From contig CALJLA010000104.1 of NCBI GenBank assembly GCA_937983055.1, forward strand, positions 1-10,747: a stretch of DNA of 10,747 nucleotides. The letters are read 5' to 3'. The notes beneath the pieces are model-generated. The model was not told the origin of the DNA. It searched no databases and saw nothing but the letters and a program-made list of their open reading frames with translations. Position 1 is the first letter of the stretch; each line of letters starts with the position of its first letter. Both the position numbers and the translations under genes were made by a program. Positions 1 to 6,031 of the stretch are shown piece by piece. The DNA comes from an uncultured Pseudomonadota bacterium (GTDB lineage Bacteria; Pseudomonadota; Gammaproteobacteria; Burkholderiales; Eutrophovitaceae).

Positions 1-33
1 ACACTCTTTCCCTACACGACGCTCTTCCGATCT
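1..33 (+). other. Illumina TruSeq read-1 adapter remnant (not genomic)
   Basis: The first 33 bases match, from memory, the complete 33-nt 3' part of the TruSeq universal adapter / read-1 primer site. They begin ACACTCTTTCCC and end in GCTCTTCCGATCT. Genomic sequence begins at 34. This is untrimmed library adapter left on a contig end and has no biological meaning; any feature reaching into these bases should be cut back. Confidence 0.98.
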
Positions 34-139
34 TTGTGGGACGCTGCGTCGCCCAGGCGACGCAGCGGTCCCGAGCCGCAAGCGGCGAGGGATGATGGGC
101 TCGCGGAGGCAACGCGAGCCCATCACAATCCCACCCTCG
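34..139. repeat. Cluster of three strong hairpins, probable intergenic palindromic repeat
   Basis: Three consecutive inverted repeats fill this stretch. Hairpin 1 pairs 38-53 with 56-72: 16 bp with one bulged G and a CA loop. Hairpin 2 pairs 75-79 with 82-86 (GCCGC/GCGGC). Hairpin 3 pairs 94-105 with 113-124 (GATGGGCTCGCG/CGCGAGCCCATC) and is extended by GGGAT 89-93 with ATCCC 128-132 across a 3-nt bulge. CGAGGG (86-91) can alternatively pair with CCCTCG (134-139). The GATGGG...CCCATC arms recall palindromic REP-type elements that I associate with proteobacterial intergenic regions. Membership of a named family is inference, as is copy number. Its position at the contig end fits a multicopy or hard-to-sequence element that stopped the assembly. 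Confidence 0.6.
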
Positions 140-167
140 AATGTCCCGTAACCGCGACCTGAATCCC

Positions 168-190
168 AAGGCCCCTCGCGGGCCTTCTTT
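168..190 (+). terminator. Rho-independent terminator of an upstream gene
   Basis: A 7-bp perfect stem, AAGGCCC (168-174) with GGGCCTT (180-186), encloses a CTCGC loop and is followed by CTTT. The pyrimidine tract is short but the shape is that of an intrinsic terminator for + strand transcription entering from beyond the contig end. The stem is symmetric, but on the - strand it would be followed by GGGATT rather than a U-tract, so only + strand termination is supported. Confidence 0.6.
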
Positions 191-437
191 AATCTGGCAG
201 CGGGTGTCCGCATGCCCAACGCGCGGTTCGTCCGCGAAGCCGCGCCCGGCCGCTCGCGGTTGCGATGGCGTCGCGCGGGCACTTTCCTTCGTCGGACCGG
301 CGTGCAGCGGCAGTCGCGCGCCGGCGCTAGGCGGAGACGCGTCAGGCACGCTCAAGTTTCTGAGCGCCTGAGGAAAAATGTTCACGCGAAGGGCATGCGC
401 GACGCTTGGCCCGCACCCGCCGATGCCTGGGCTGACG

Positions 438-475
438 TGTAGGAAATTTTCCGACATGTAGGAAGAGCTCCTACA
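438..475. promoter_or_regulatory. Tandem 19-bp inverted repeats, likely operator upstream of flhDC
   Basis: Two abutting sites share the form TGTAGGA-N5-TCCKACA. Site 1 (438-456) has arms TGTAGGA and TCCGACA, one mismatch. Site 2 (457-475) is a perfect dyad, extended by one CATG base pair on each side (455-477 gives 9-bp arms). Site centres are 19 bp apart. Such symmetric A/T-poor half-sites with a 5-bp spacer are typical of dimeric helix-turn-helix regulators, for example NarL/LuxR-type response regulators; the regulator identity is inference. The location about 140-175 bp before the flhD start fits activator or repressor binding near the flhDC promoter. Confidence 0.6.
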
Positions 476-521
476 TGCGGCGCCGCCGTCGCCTTACCTC
501 ATCGCGGGTCTTGTCGCCATT

Positions 522-540
522 CAGCGACTGTCGTTCGCTG
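522..540 (+). other. Leader hairpin upstream of flhD
   Basis: CAGCGA (522-527) pairs with TCGCTG (535-540) around a 7-nt loop. If transcription starts upstream of it, the hairpin lies in the flhDC 5' leader about 70 nt before the start codon. It has no T-tract and is not a terminator. A regulatory role is only possible, not shown. Confidence 0.3.
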
Positions 541-582
541 CCGACAATGCGTTCCGACGCGATGGCTGGATTCAGCCCGGCC

Positions 583-613
583 CTCAGGCGAACTCAGGAA
601 AAGGAGCTCAGGA
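583..613 (+). promoter_or_regulatory. Three CTCAGG repeats with GGA motifs around the flhD ribosome-binding site (possible CsrA sites)
   Basis: CTCAGG occurs at 583-588, 593-598 and 607-612. GGA triplets, the core of CsrA/RsmA recognition, lie at 597-599, 603-605 and 611-613; the second is inside the Shine-Dalgarno AAGGAG (601-606) and the third overlaps the flhD ATG. CsrA is known to bind the flhDC leader in E. coli. Only the GGA core matches the published motif here, so CsrA binding is a hypothesis. The Shine-Dalgarno itself is clear, 6 nt before the ATG at 613. Confidence 0.35.
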
Positions 614-930
614 TGAAAAGCGAACAACTGCTCGAGGAGATCCGCGAGGCGAATCTCAACTACCTGCTGCTGGCGCAGACGCTGATCCGAGAGGACCGCG
701 CTGCCGCGGTTTACCGGCTGGGCATAGGCGAAGACGTCGCCGGGGTGCTGGAGTCGCTGTCGACCAGCCAGCTGATGCGCATCGCGGCGTCGAACACGCT
801 GCTGTGCCGGTTCCGCTTCGACGACAAGCTGATACTCGACCTGCTCGTCGGGCAGGGCAAGGACAAGTCGATGGGCGCCGCGCACGCCGCCATCCTGATG
901 GCGCGCAGGCCGGTCGAGGCGATGGTCTGA
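613..930 (+). CDS. flhD: Flagellar transcriptional regulator FlhD
   Basis: FlhD is the smaller subunit of the FlhD4C2 complex that activates class II flagellar promoters with sigma-70 polymerase. The 105-aa product aligns by eye without gaps to the N-terminal 70 residues of E. coli FlhD: an NLNYLLLAQTLI segment (residues 14-25), YRLGIGED (34-41), and NTLLCRFRFD (61-70), in which C65 sits at the position of the E. coli inter-subunit disulfide cysteine. It ends slightly shorter than E. coli FlhD (116-119 aa). The ATG at 613 is chosen because AAGGAG (601-606) precedes it by 6 nt and homology starts at once; an in-frame ATG at 475 would add an Arg-rich stretch that does not resemble FlhD. flhC follows after 33 nt. 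Confidence 0.95.
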   Translation: MKSEQLLEEIREANLNYLLLAQTLIREDRAAAVYRLGIGEDVAGVLESLSTSQLMRIAASNTLLCRFRFDDKLILDLLVGQGKDKSMGAAHAAILMARRPVEAMV

Positions 931-963
931 GCAGGACATCGGGTACAGCGCGGAGGCCGGACA

Positions 964-1515
964 ATGGCGCAGAAGAAGAGCGTGGTGAGCGAAGCGCAGC
1001 AGATTCAGCTGGCAGTCGAACTGATCAACCTCGGCGCCCGGCTGCAGGTGCTCGAGGCCGAAACCAGCCTCAGCCGCGAACGGCTGCTGCGGCTGTACAA
1101 GGAAGTGAAAGGCATGTCGCCGCCCAAGGGCATGCTGCCGTTTTCCACCGACTGGTTCCTGACCTGGCAGCCAAACATCCACGCCTCGCTGTTCACCGAG
1201 ATCGTTGGCTTCCTGCACGAGCATGCCGGGGTCGAGGGTATCGAGTGCACCATGAAGGCCTACCGCCTTTATCTCGAGCACGTGGCGCTGAACGGGCTCG
1301 AGCCGGTGCTGACCTTCACGCGTGCCTGGACGCTGCAGCGCTACTTCGATTCCAAGATGCTGCGAACCGTGCCTTGCACCCGCTGCAACGGCCATTTCGT
1401 CGCCCACACGCTCGAGTTGTACGACAACTATGTGTGCGGCCTGTGCGCGCCCCCCTCGCGCGCAGGCAAAACCCGCAAGGCTGCCCAGGCCGGGGCCGAA
1501 TCGCTGGCGGCCTGA
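964..1515 (+). CDS. flhC: Flagellar transcriptional activator FlhC
   Basis: FlhC is the DNA-binding, zinc-containing partner of FlhD in the class I master regulator. The 183-aa protein has the four zinc-ligand cysteines in two CxxC pairs, C138/C141 (CTRC) and C158/C161 (CGLC), 16 residues apart and within one position of E. coli C137/C140/C157/C160. Typical family stretches are GARLQVLEAET (residues 25-35), PPKGMLPFSTDWF (53-65) and an LEHVALNGLEPVLTFTRAW segment (104-122). GGAGG at 952-956 lies 7 nt before the ATG. It is co-transcribed with flhD. The C-terminal tail after C161 is short, basic and Ala-rich. A 181-bp gap to motA suggests the motor genes may have their own promoter. Confidence 0.96.
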   Translation: MAQKKSVVSEAQQIQLAVELINLGARLQVLEAETSLSRERLLRLYKEVKGMSPPKGMLPFSTDWFLTWQPNIHASLFTEIVGFLHEHAGVEGIECTMKAYRLYLEHVALNGLEPVLTFTRAWTLQRYFDSKMLRTVPCTRCNGHFVAHTLELYDNYVCGLCAPPSRAGKTRKAAQAGAESLAA

Positions 1516-1696
1516 GCCGTCCAGCTGAAACACGCGGCGCTGAATGTGGGCGGGGCGGCGTTCCAGCCAGCCCGATTCGTTTGCAGAACCGGAAAACAGG
1601 GCGCTTTTACCCCTCTATTTGCGGTCTTCCGGCAACGGCCGGCTTGCTAACCTCCTTCGCGAAACCGATCGACCCCGGGCTGTCCGGGCCTAGCGA
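1516..1696. other. flhC-motA intergenic region, no confident promoter
   Basis: The 181-bp gap could house a flagellar-class promoter for motA. CCGAT cores at 1572-1576 and 1665-1669 resemble part of the sigma-28 -10 box (GCCGATAA), but neither has a TAAA-like -35 at the right spacing. A CCTCCTT string at 1651-1657 equals the anti-Shine-Dalgarno sequence. No terminator with a T-tract is present, so read-through from flhDC is possible. Confidence 0.4.
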
Positions 1697-2560
1697 ATGT
1701 TGATCCTCATCGGATACCTGATCGTCTGCTTTTCCGTCTTCGGCGGCTTCGTGATCGCCGGCGGGCACGTTGCCATTCTGTTCCAGCCGGTCGAGCTGCT
1801 GATGATCGGCGGCGCGGCGACGGGCGCGTTCTTCGTCGGCAACTCCGGTAAGGCGATCAAGGCCACGCTGAAAGCGCTGCCCGCGCTGTTCAAGGGCTCG
1901 CGCTACAACAAGGCCCTGTACATGGAGCTGATGGGGCTGCTCTACGAGATCCTGGCGCGGGTGCGCAAGGAGGGCCTGATGTCGATCGAAGGCGACATCG
2001 AAAAGCCCGAAGAAAGCCCGATCTTCAAGAAGTATCCGAAGGTGCTGGCCGACCACCATGCGGTCGAGTTTCTGACCGACTACCTGCGGCTGATGGTGAG
2101 TGGCAACCTGAACGCCTTCGAGATCGAAAACCTGATGGACAACGAGATCGAGACCCACCATCACGAGGGCGAGATGCCCGCGCATATCATCGCCAAGGTC
2201 GGCGACGGCCTGCCGGCCTTCGGCATCGTGGCGGCGGTGATGGGCGTGGTGCACACCATGGAGTCGGTCGGCATTCCGCCCTCCGAGCTCGGCATGTTGA
2301 TCGCAAAGGCGCTGGTCGGCACTTTCCTCGGCATCCTGCTGGCCTACGGTTTCGTCGGCCCGCTTGCGGCGCTGATGGAGCAGCGGCTGGCCGAATCGGG
2401 CAAGCCCTACCACTGCATCAAGGTGACCCTGCTTGCCAGCCTGAACGGTTATGCCCCGGCGCTGGCGGTGGAATTCGGCCGCAAGGTGCTGTATTCGACC
2501 GAGCGACCGAGCTTCAGCGAGCTGGAACAGCACGTCAAGCAGTCCAAGGGCAAGAAGTAA
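1697..2560 (+). CDS. motA: Flagellar motor stator protein MotA
   Basis: MotA forms with MotB the proton-conducting stator of the inner membrane that drives flagellar rotation. The 287-aa protein (E. coli 295) keeps the functional residues at the same numbers as E. coli: R90 and E98 in the cytoplasmic loop (rotor contact), P173 in GDGLPAFGIV and P222 in GFVGPLA. Four hydrophobic segments are visible, at about 1-21, 32-49, 168-190 and 200-224, with a large cytoplasmic loop between the second and third. This points to an E. coli-type H+ stator rather than a PomA type (inference). No good Shine-Dalgarno precedes the ATG at 1697, but homology begins there. motB follows after 21 nt. Confidence 0.96.
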   Translation: MLILIGYLIVCFSVFGGFVIAGGHVAILFQPVELLMIGGAATGAFFVGNSGKAIKATLKALPALFKGSRYNKALYMELMGLLYEILARVRKEGLMSIEGDIEKPEESPIFKKYPKVLADHHAVEFLTDYLRLMVSGNLNAFEIENLMDNEIETHHHEGEMPAHIIAKVGDGLPAFGIVAAVMGVVHTMESVGIPPSELGMLIAKALVGTFLGILLAYGFVGPLAALMEQRLAESGKPYHCIKVTLLASLNGYAPALAVEFGRKVLYSTERPSFSELEQHVKQSKGKK

Positions 2561-2581
2561 TCCGCCCCCCGGCGCTACGCC

Positions 2582-3559
2582 ATGGCGACCCAGGACGATT
2601 CCCAGAGACCGATAATTATCCGCCGCAAGAAGGTGGTGGCGGGCAGCCATCACGGCGGCGCCTGGAAAATCGCCTACGCCGACTTCGTGACGGCGATGAT
2701 GGCTTTCTTTCTGCTGATGTGGCTGCTTGGATCGACCTCGAAGGGCGACCTCGAAGGCATTGCCGAATACTTCAAGAATCCGCTCAAGGTGTCGCTGGCC
2801 GGCGGTTCCGGCTCGGGCGACAGCTCCAGCGTGATCAAGGGCGGCGGCCAGGACCTGACCCGGCGCGATGGCGCTGCGCGTCGCGGCGAAATCGTGGAAC
2901 GCAAGAAGACCATCAATCTCAAGGCCGCCCAGGCGGAGATCGAGCGGCTCGAGCTGCAGCGGCTGCGCCAGCTCAAGCAGAGCCTTGAGGAACTGATCGA
3001 GCGCACGCCGGCGCTGCGGGAGTACCGGCGCCAGCTGCTGATCGACATCACCAACGAAGGGCTGCGCATCCAGATCGTCGACGAAAAGAACCGGCCGATG
3101 TTCGAGCTGGGACGCGCCGAGCTGCTGCCGCACACCCGGGAAATCCTGCGCGACATCGCTGAAGTGCTCAACGAGGTGCCCAACCGCATCCGCCTTGCCG
3201 GCCACACGGATGCGAAGCCGTATCTGTACGGCGAACGTCATTACAGCAACTGGGAGTTGTCGGTCGACCGCGCCAACGCTTCGCGCCGCGAGCTGGTGGG
3301 CGGCGGCCTCAGCGAAGGCAAAGTGGTGCGGGTGGTCGGGCTGGCCTCGTCGGTGCTGTTCAACAATGCCGACCCGTTCGATCCGGTCAATCGCCGCATC
3401 AGCATCATCGTGCTGAACAAGCGCACCGAGCAGTGGGTGCTGAGAGACGGCGATGGCGGGTCCGTGGAGGTCGACGCCGATTCGCCGCTCACGCCGAACA
3501 GCCTGGTTCCGCCGCCGCCGTCGCTGCCGGTCGAAAACTTGCCGGCGCAGGGGGCCTGA
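2582..3559 (+). CDS. motB: Flagellar motor stator protein MotB
   Basis: MotB anchors the stator to peptidoglycan and carries the proton-binding aspartate. The 325-aa protein (E. coli 308) has a basic N-terminus (RRKKVVAG, 14-21) and one membrane span around residues 30-49 that contains D34 in AYADFVTAMMAF, the counterpart of E. coli D32. A charged coiled-coil-like linker follows at about 105-140. The OmpA-like peptidoglycan-binding domain covers roughly 155-280, with LAGHTDAKPY (205-214), ELSVDRANASRR (225-236) and VNRRISIIVL (269-278). A Pro-rich tail ends the protein. The ATG at 2582 lacks a recognisable Shine-Dalgarno; translation may depend on coupling to motA, 21 nt upstream. Confidence 0.96.
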   Translation: MATQDDSQRPIIIRRKKVVAGSHHGGAWKIAYADFVTAMMAFFLLMWLLGSTSKGDLEGIAEYFKNPLKVSLAGGSGSGDSSSVIKGGGQDLTRRDGAARRGEIVERKKTINLKAAQAEIERLELQRLRQLKQSLEELIERTPALREYRRQLLIDITNEGLRIQIVDEKNRPMFELGRAELLPHTREILRDIAEVLNEVPNRIRLAGHTDAKPYLYGERHYSNWELSVDRANASRRELVGGGLSEGKVVRVVGLASSVLFNNADPFDPVNRRISIIVLNKRTEQWVLRDGDGGSVEVDADSPLTPNSLVPPPPSLPVENLPAQGA

Positions 3560-3560
3560 C

Positions 3561-4334
3561 GTGCGCGACGTTGCAATCGCTGGCGCTGCGCAGGGCACGC
3601 TGCTGCAGGCGGCTGCTGCGCAAACGCTCGGCCTGGCAGCGGGGGTGATTGCTTTCCTGCTGGCTGCGCCGGCGCTACCGGGTGTCGCCGCCTGGCTGGG
3701 GGTGGCGCTGCAGGCGCTGGTCGCTGCGTCGGCAGCCCGCCTGCTGGGCATGCCGTCGTGGTGGCTGTTGCTGCACTTGGCGTTTGGTCCGTCGCTACTG
3801 GCGGCTCGCTCGCTGGAACTGCCGGCAGCCTGGTACGGCAGCGGCTTTCTCGCCCTGCTGGCGCTGTACGGGCTGCGCACGCTGACCGACCGGGTGCCGC
3901 TGTATCTTTCCAGCCGGCGCGCCCTGGCAGCACTTTCGCGGGTGCTGCCGGAGCGTCGATTTTCGCTGCTTGATCTCGGTGCCGGCACCGGCCGGGTACT
4001 GCGGGCGTTGCGGCGGCAGCGCAGCGACGCGTCGTTGCTTGGCGTGGAAAGCGCGCCGCTACCGTGGCTCGCGGCACGTGTGTCTGCGGCAATCGACGGT
4101 TACGGCATGCGTTTCGGCGACCTGTGGGCCTGCGATCTGTCGCGCCATGACATCGTGTATGCGTACCTGTCGCCGGCGGCAATGCCGCGGCTGTGGATCA
4201 AGGCCTGCGCCGAGATGCGCGCCGGCAGCCTGCTCGTCAGCAACGCCTTTGCCGTGCCCGGCCAGCCCCCGGACCGCACGCTGCGCTACGGGCGTGCGCC
4301 GGGCGAGGTACTCTATCTGTGGCGGATGCGATGA
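3561..4334 (+). CDS. Membrane-anchored class I SAM methyltransferase, FAM173-like, in stator operon
   Basis: The 257-aa protein has a hydrophobic N-terminal half with three or four predicted membrane segments (about 22-40, 42-61, 66-81, 91-105) and a C-terminal Rossmann methyltransferase domain. Motif I is LLDLGAGTGRVL (136-147), followed by an acidic residue in GVES (E163). LPWLAARVSA, a GDLWACDLSRHDIVY block (187-200) and SPAAMPRL (204-211) follow. From memory these line up with the eukaryotic FAM173 family (ATPSCKMT and ANTKMT), which trimethylate lysines of the ATP synthase c subunit and the ADP/ATP carrier: PLYL(S), DLG.G.GR, PWL, DLW..D.S..D.V, P..M..L. One difference is GTG instead of the FAM173 GDG. 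The GTG start at 3561 lies 1 nt after the motB stop, with AGGGGG 6 nt upstream. Protein-lysine methylation and any stator substrate are inference. Confidence 0.75.
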   Translation: MRDVAIAGAAQGTLLQAAAAQTLGLAAGVIAFLLAAPALPGVAAWLGVALQALVAASAARLLGMPSWWLLLHLAFGPSLLAARSLELPAAWYGSGFLALLALYGLRTLTDRVPLYLSSRRALAALSRVLPERRFSLLDLGAGTGRVLRALRRQRSDASLLGVESAPLPWLAARVSAAIDGYGMRFGDLWACDLSRHDIVYAYLSPAAMPRLWIKACAEMRAGSLLVSNAFAVPGQPPDRTLRYGRAPGEVLYLWRMR

Positions 4335-5818
4335 ACGCGAGCACGCCGCAGCCCGCGGTGGAACGCTGGGTGCAGCGCCTTTCGGGTGCGCCCATTCCGG
4401 TGCTGCAGCCCACGCTGGACCGGCTCGCCCAGCTAAAGGCGCGCGAAGACGACGTGCGCCCGCGCGAACTGTCCGAGGCGGTGCTGCACGACCCCATGCT
4501 TACGCTCACCGTGCTGCGTTTTCTGCGCCGCCATCGCAGCAGCCGCATGCTGGCCGACATCACCACCGTCGAGCACGCGATCATGATGCTCGGCGTATCG
4601 CCCTTCTTCACTTTCTTTGCCAATCTGCAGCCGGTCGAGCGCCTGCTGCGCGAGGACGAAACCGCGCTAAAGGGGCTGTTCGGCGTGGTGGCGCGCGCGC
4701 GGCACGCGGCGCTGCATGCCAGGGAGTGGGCGCGGATCCGCCACGACATCGAGTCCGACGAGGTCATCATCGCGACCCTGCTGCATGACATGGCGGAAAT
4801 GCTGCTATGGTGCTTTGCGCCCCGGCTGGCCGAGGCGGTGCAGGCGCGGGCGAACGCCGATCCGGCCCTGCGCAGCGCCGAGGTGCAGGCCGAGGTACTC
4901 GGTTTCCGGCTGAACGATCTGCAGCTTGCCTTGGCCAAGATCTGGGATCTGCCGCCGCTGCTCACTTCGCTGATGGACGACTACCACGCCGATCGCCCGC
5001 GCGCGCGCAATGTGATCCTGGCGGTGAATCTCGCGCGCCACAGCGCCCACGGCTGGGAAAATGCCGCGCTGCCCGACGACCTGGCCGATATCCGCCGGCT
5101 CACCGGACGGACGGCGCCGGAGGTGCGTCAGCGCGCTTTTCTCACTGCCCTGGAAGCTGCCCGCGACCAGGACTGGTACGGCGTTCATGCGCCGGCCACC
5201 TGGTTGCCGCCCTATCCGGTCAACACCGAAGCGCCGGGCGGCACCAACGGACCGCAGGTGTCGCCCGCGCTGCTGCGCCAGGTGCTGCGCCTGCTCGAAG
5301 GCAGCGACGATCATGCGCTGCTCAACAACAGCGGCGATGCGCTGCGCACGCGCCCCGACCCGCGGCAGATGCTGCCCGTGCTCGTCTCGCTGGCGATGCA
5401 TGGGTTGTTCAAGGGTGCAGGCTTCGGCCGCCTTGCGTATCTGGAGACGACTGCCGACGGTTCGCTTGCCCGCGCCCGCTATCTGGGCGGCATGTCCGAA
5501 AGCGCAAACCTCGGCGGCGTCGAGCTGCCGGTGAGCGCGGAACACTTTCCGCTGATCGAACGCCTGTCGTCGCTGCCTGCGCTGTGGTGGCGGGGCGAAG
5601 CCGACGAGCTGCCGTTCGCGGCGCTGCCGGCGCCTTGGCGGCGGGTGGTGCATGCAGACGGTTTCTTCCTGGCGCCGGTCGGCGCCGCCGCCGGCGCGCA
5701 CGGCCTGCTGTACGCGGATGCCGGCGGCACGCGGGTGCCGGGCGAGGCGCAGTTCGAAGCCTTGCGCGAGGTTGCAGACCGGCTGGCAGCGCACCTGGCA
5801 ATCTCGCAGGCGCCCTGA
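4331..5818 (+). CDS. HDOD domain protein with GAF-like C-terminal region
   Basis: The 495-aa protein starts with an HDOD domain at about residues 20-230, a signalling output module common in motility and c-di-GMP-linked pathways that usually lacks enzyme activity. Visible landmarks are IPVLQPTLDRL (22-32), VLHDPMLTLTVLRFLR (51-66), ITTVEHAIMMLGVS (77-90), the HD pair H152-D153 in TLLHDMAEMLLW, and KIWDLPPLLTSLMDDYH (203-219). Residues about 345-490 resemble a GAF sensor (GLFKGAGFGRLAYL, then FFLAPVGAA and GLLYADAGG); this assignment is weaker. The ATG at 4331 overlaps the stop of the preceding methyltransferase gene (ATGA), so the two are probably translationally coupled. Context suggests a role in controlling the motor or flagellar assembly; the partner is unknown. 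No signal peptide or membrane segment is seen. Confidence 0.8.
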   Translation: MNASTPQPAVERWVQRLSGAPIPVLQPTLDRLAQLKAREDDVRPRELSEAVLHDPMLTLTVLRFLRRHRSSRMLADITTVEHAIMMLGVSPFFTFFANLQPVERLLREDETALKGLFGVVARARHAALHAREWARIRHDIESDEVIIATLLHDMAEMLLWCFAPRLAEAVQARANADPALRSAEVQAEVLGFRLNDLQLALAKIWDLPPLLTSLMDDYHADRPRARNVILAVNLARHSAHGWENAALPDDLADIRRLTGRTAPEVRQRAFLTALEAARDQDWYGVHAPATWLPPYPVNTEAPGGTNGPQVSPALLRQVLRLLEGSDDHALLNNSGDALRTRPDPRQMLPVLVSLAMHGLFKGAGFGRLAYLETTADGSLARARYLGGMSESANLGGVELPVSAEHFPLIERLSSLPALWWRGEADELPFAALPAPWRRVVHADGFFLAPVGAAAGAHGLLYADAGGTRVPGEAQFEALREVADRLAAHLAISQAP

Positions 5819-6031
5819 ACAGAGCGCCGCGGCGCGGCGCACCGGGCGGTCTGCCGGAGCCGGGCGTCATCGTCCGGGCGAAGCAAGACATCGCCAACGC
5901 CTGCTGCCGTCCGGCGACTAACGTCGTGAAGCTCGCCCCCGCGGCCGGTTGAAAAGCGCGGTATTCCCCATCCTGTTTCCCCGATTGGGGCTGGAGGCGG
6001 CTTCCGATAATGGCTGCCGTGGAGATAGTCC
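5819..6031. other. Intergenic region before flhB, likely holding its promoter
   Basis: This 213-bp gap is the largest inside the cluster and separates the stator-linked genes from the export and placement operon, so a class II promoter is expected here. A perfect 12-bp palindrome GCGCCGCGGCGC lies at 5824-5835 and a CCCC-GATT-GGGG hairpin at 5979-5990; neither has a T-tract. TCCGATAA at 6003-6010 matches 7 of 8 bases of the sigma-28 -10 box but has no -35 and is only 21 nt from the ATG. GGAG at 6021-6024 is the flhB ribosome-binding site. Confidence 0.45.

Larger units (their letters stand above)
191..612. other. Long flhDC upstream region without a credible gene
   Basis: About 420 bp lie between the terminator and the flhD start. 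Two short Arg-rich open frames (141-371 and 212-442) show no domain-like sequence and no ribosome-binding site, and are read as chance frames in GC-rich DNA. The region holds a tandem inverted repeat at 438-475, a 6-bp hairpin at 522-540 and CTCAGG/GGA repeats at 583-613. A long leader is usual for flhDC, which integrates many inputs. I could not assign sigma-70 -35/-10 boxes with confidence. GACAAT at 543-548 is the best -10-like hexamer but lacks a good partner. Confidence 0.6.

Noticed and set aside
141..442. Two short + strand frames in the flhD upstream region
   Set aside because: No ribosome-binding site, biased Arg/Ala composition, overlapping each other and the terminator stem; nothing suggests a protein.
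475..612. Upstream in-frame ATG that would extend FlhD by 46 residues
   Set aside because: The extension is Arg-rich and unlike FlhD, overlaps the operator dyad, and the ATG at 613 has a strong Shine-Dalgarno.
1651..1657. AAGGAGG on the - strand as a ribosome-binding site for a reverse gene
   Set aside because: No start codon at a suitable distance on the - strand and no plausible protein follows.
1607..3988. 793-codon open frame on the - strand opposite motA/motB
   Set aside because: It is antisense to two certain genes, is rich in His/Gln/Arg/Ala without domain-like sequence, and is what strong GC3 bias produces on the opposite strand.
5824..5835. GCGCCGCGGCGC palindrome as terminator of the HDOD gene
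   Set aside because: No loop of workable size and no T-tract; likely chance in GC-rich DNA.
6003..6010. TCCGATAA as a sigma-28 -10 box for flhB
   Set aside because: No -35 match at the required spacing (ATTGGGGC there) and too close to the ribosome-binding site.
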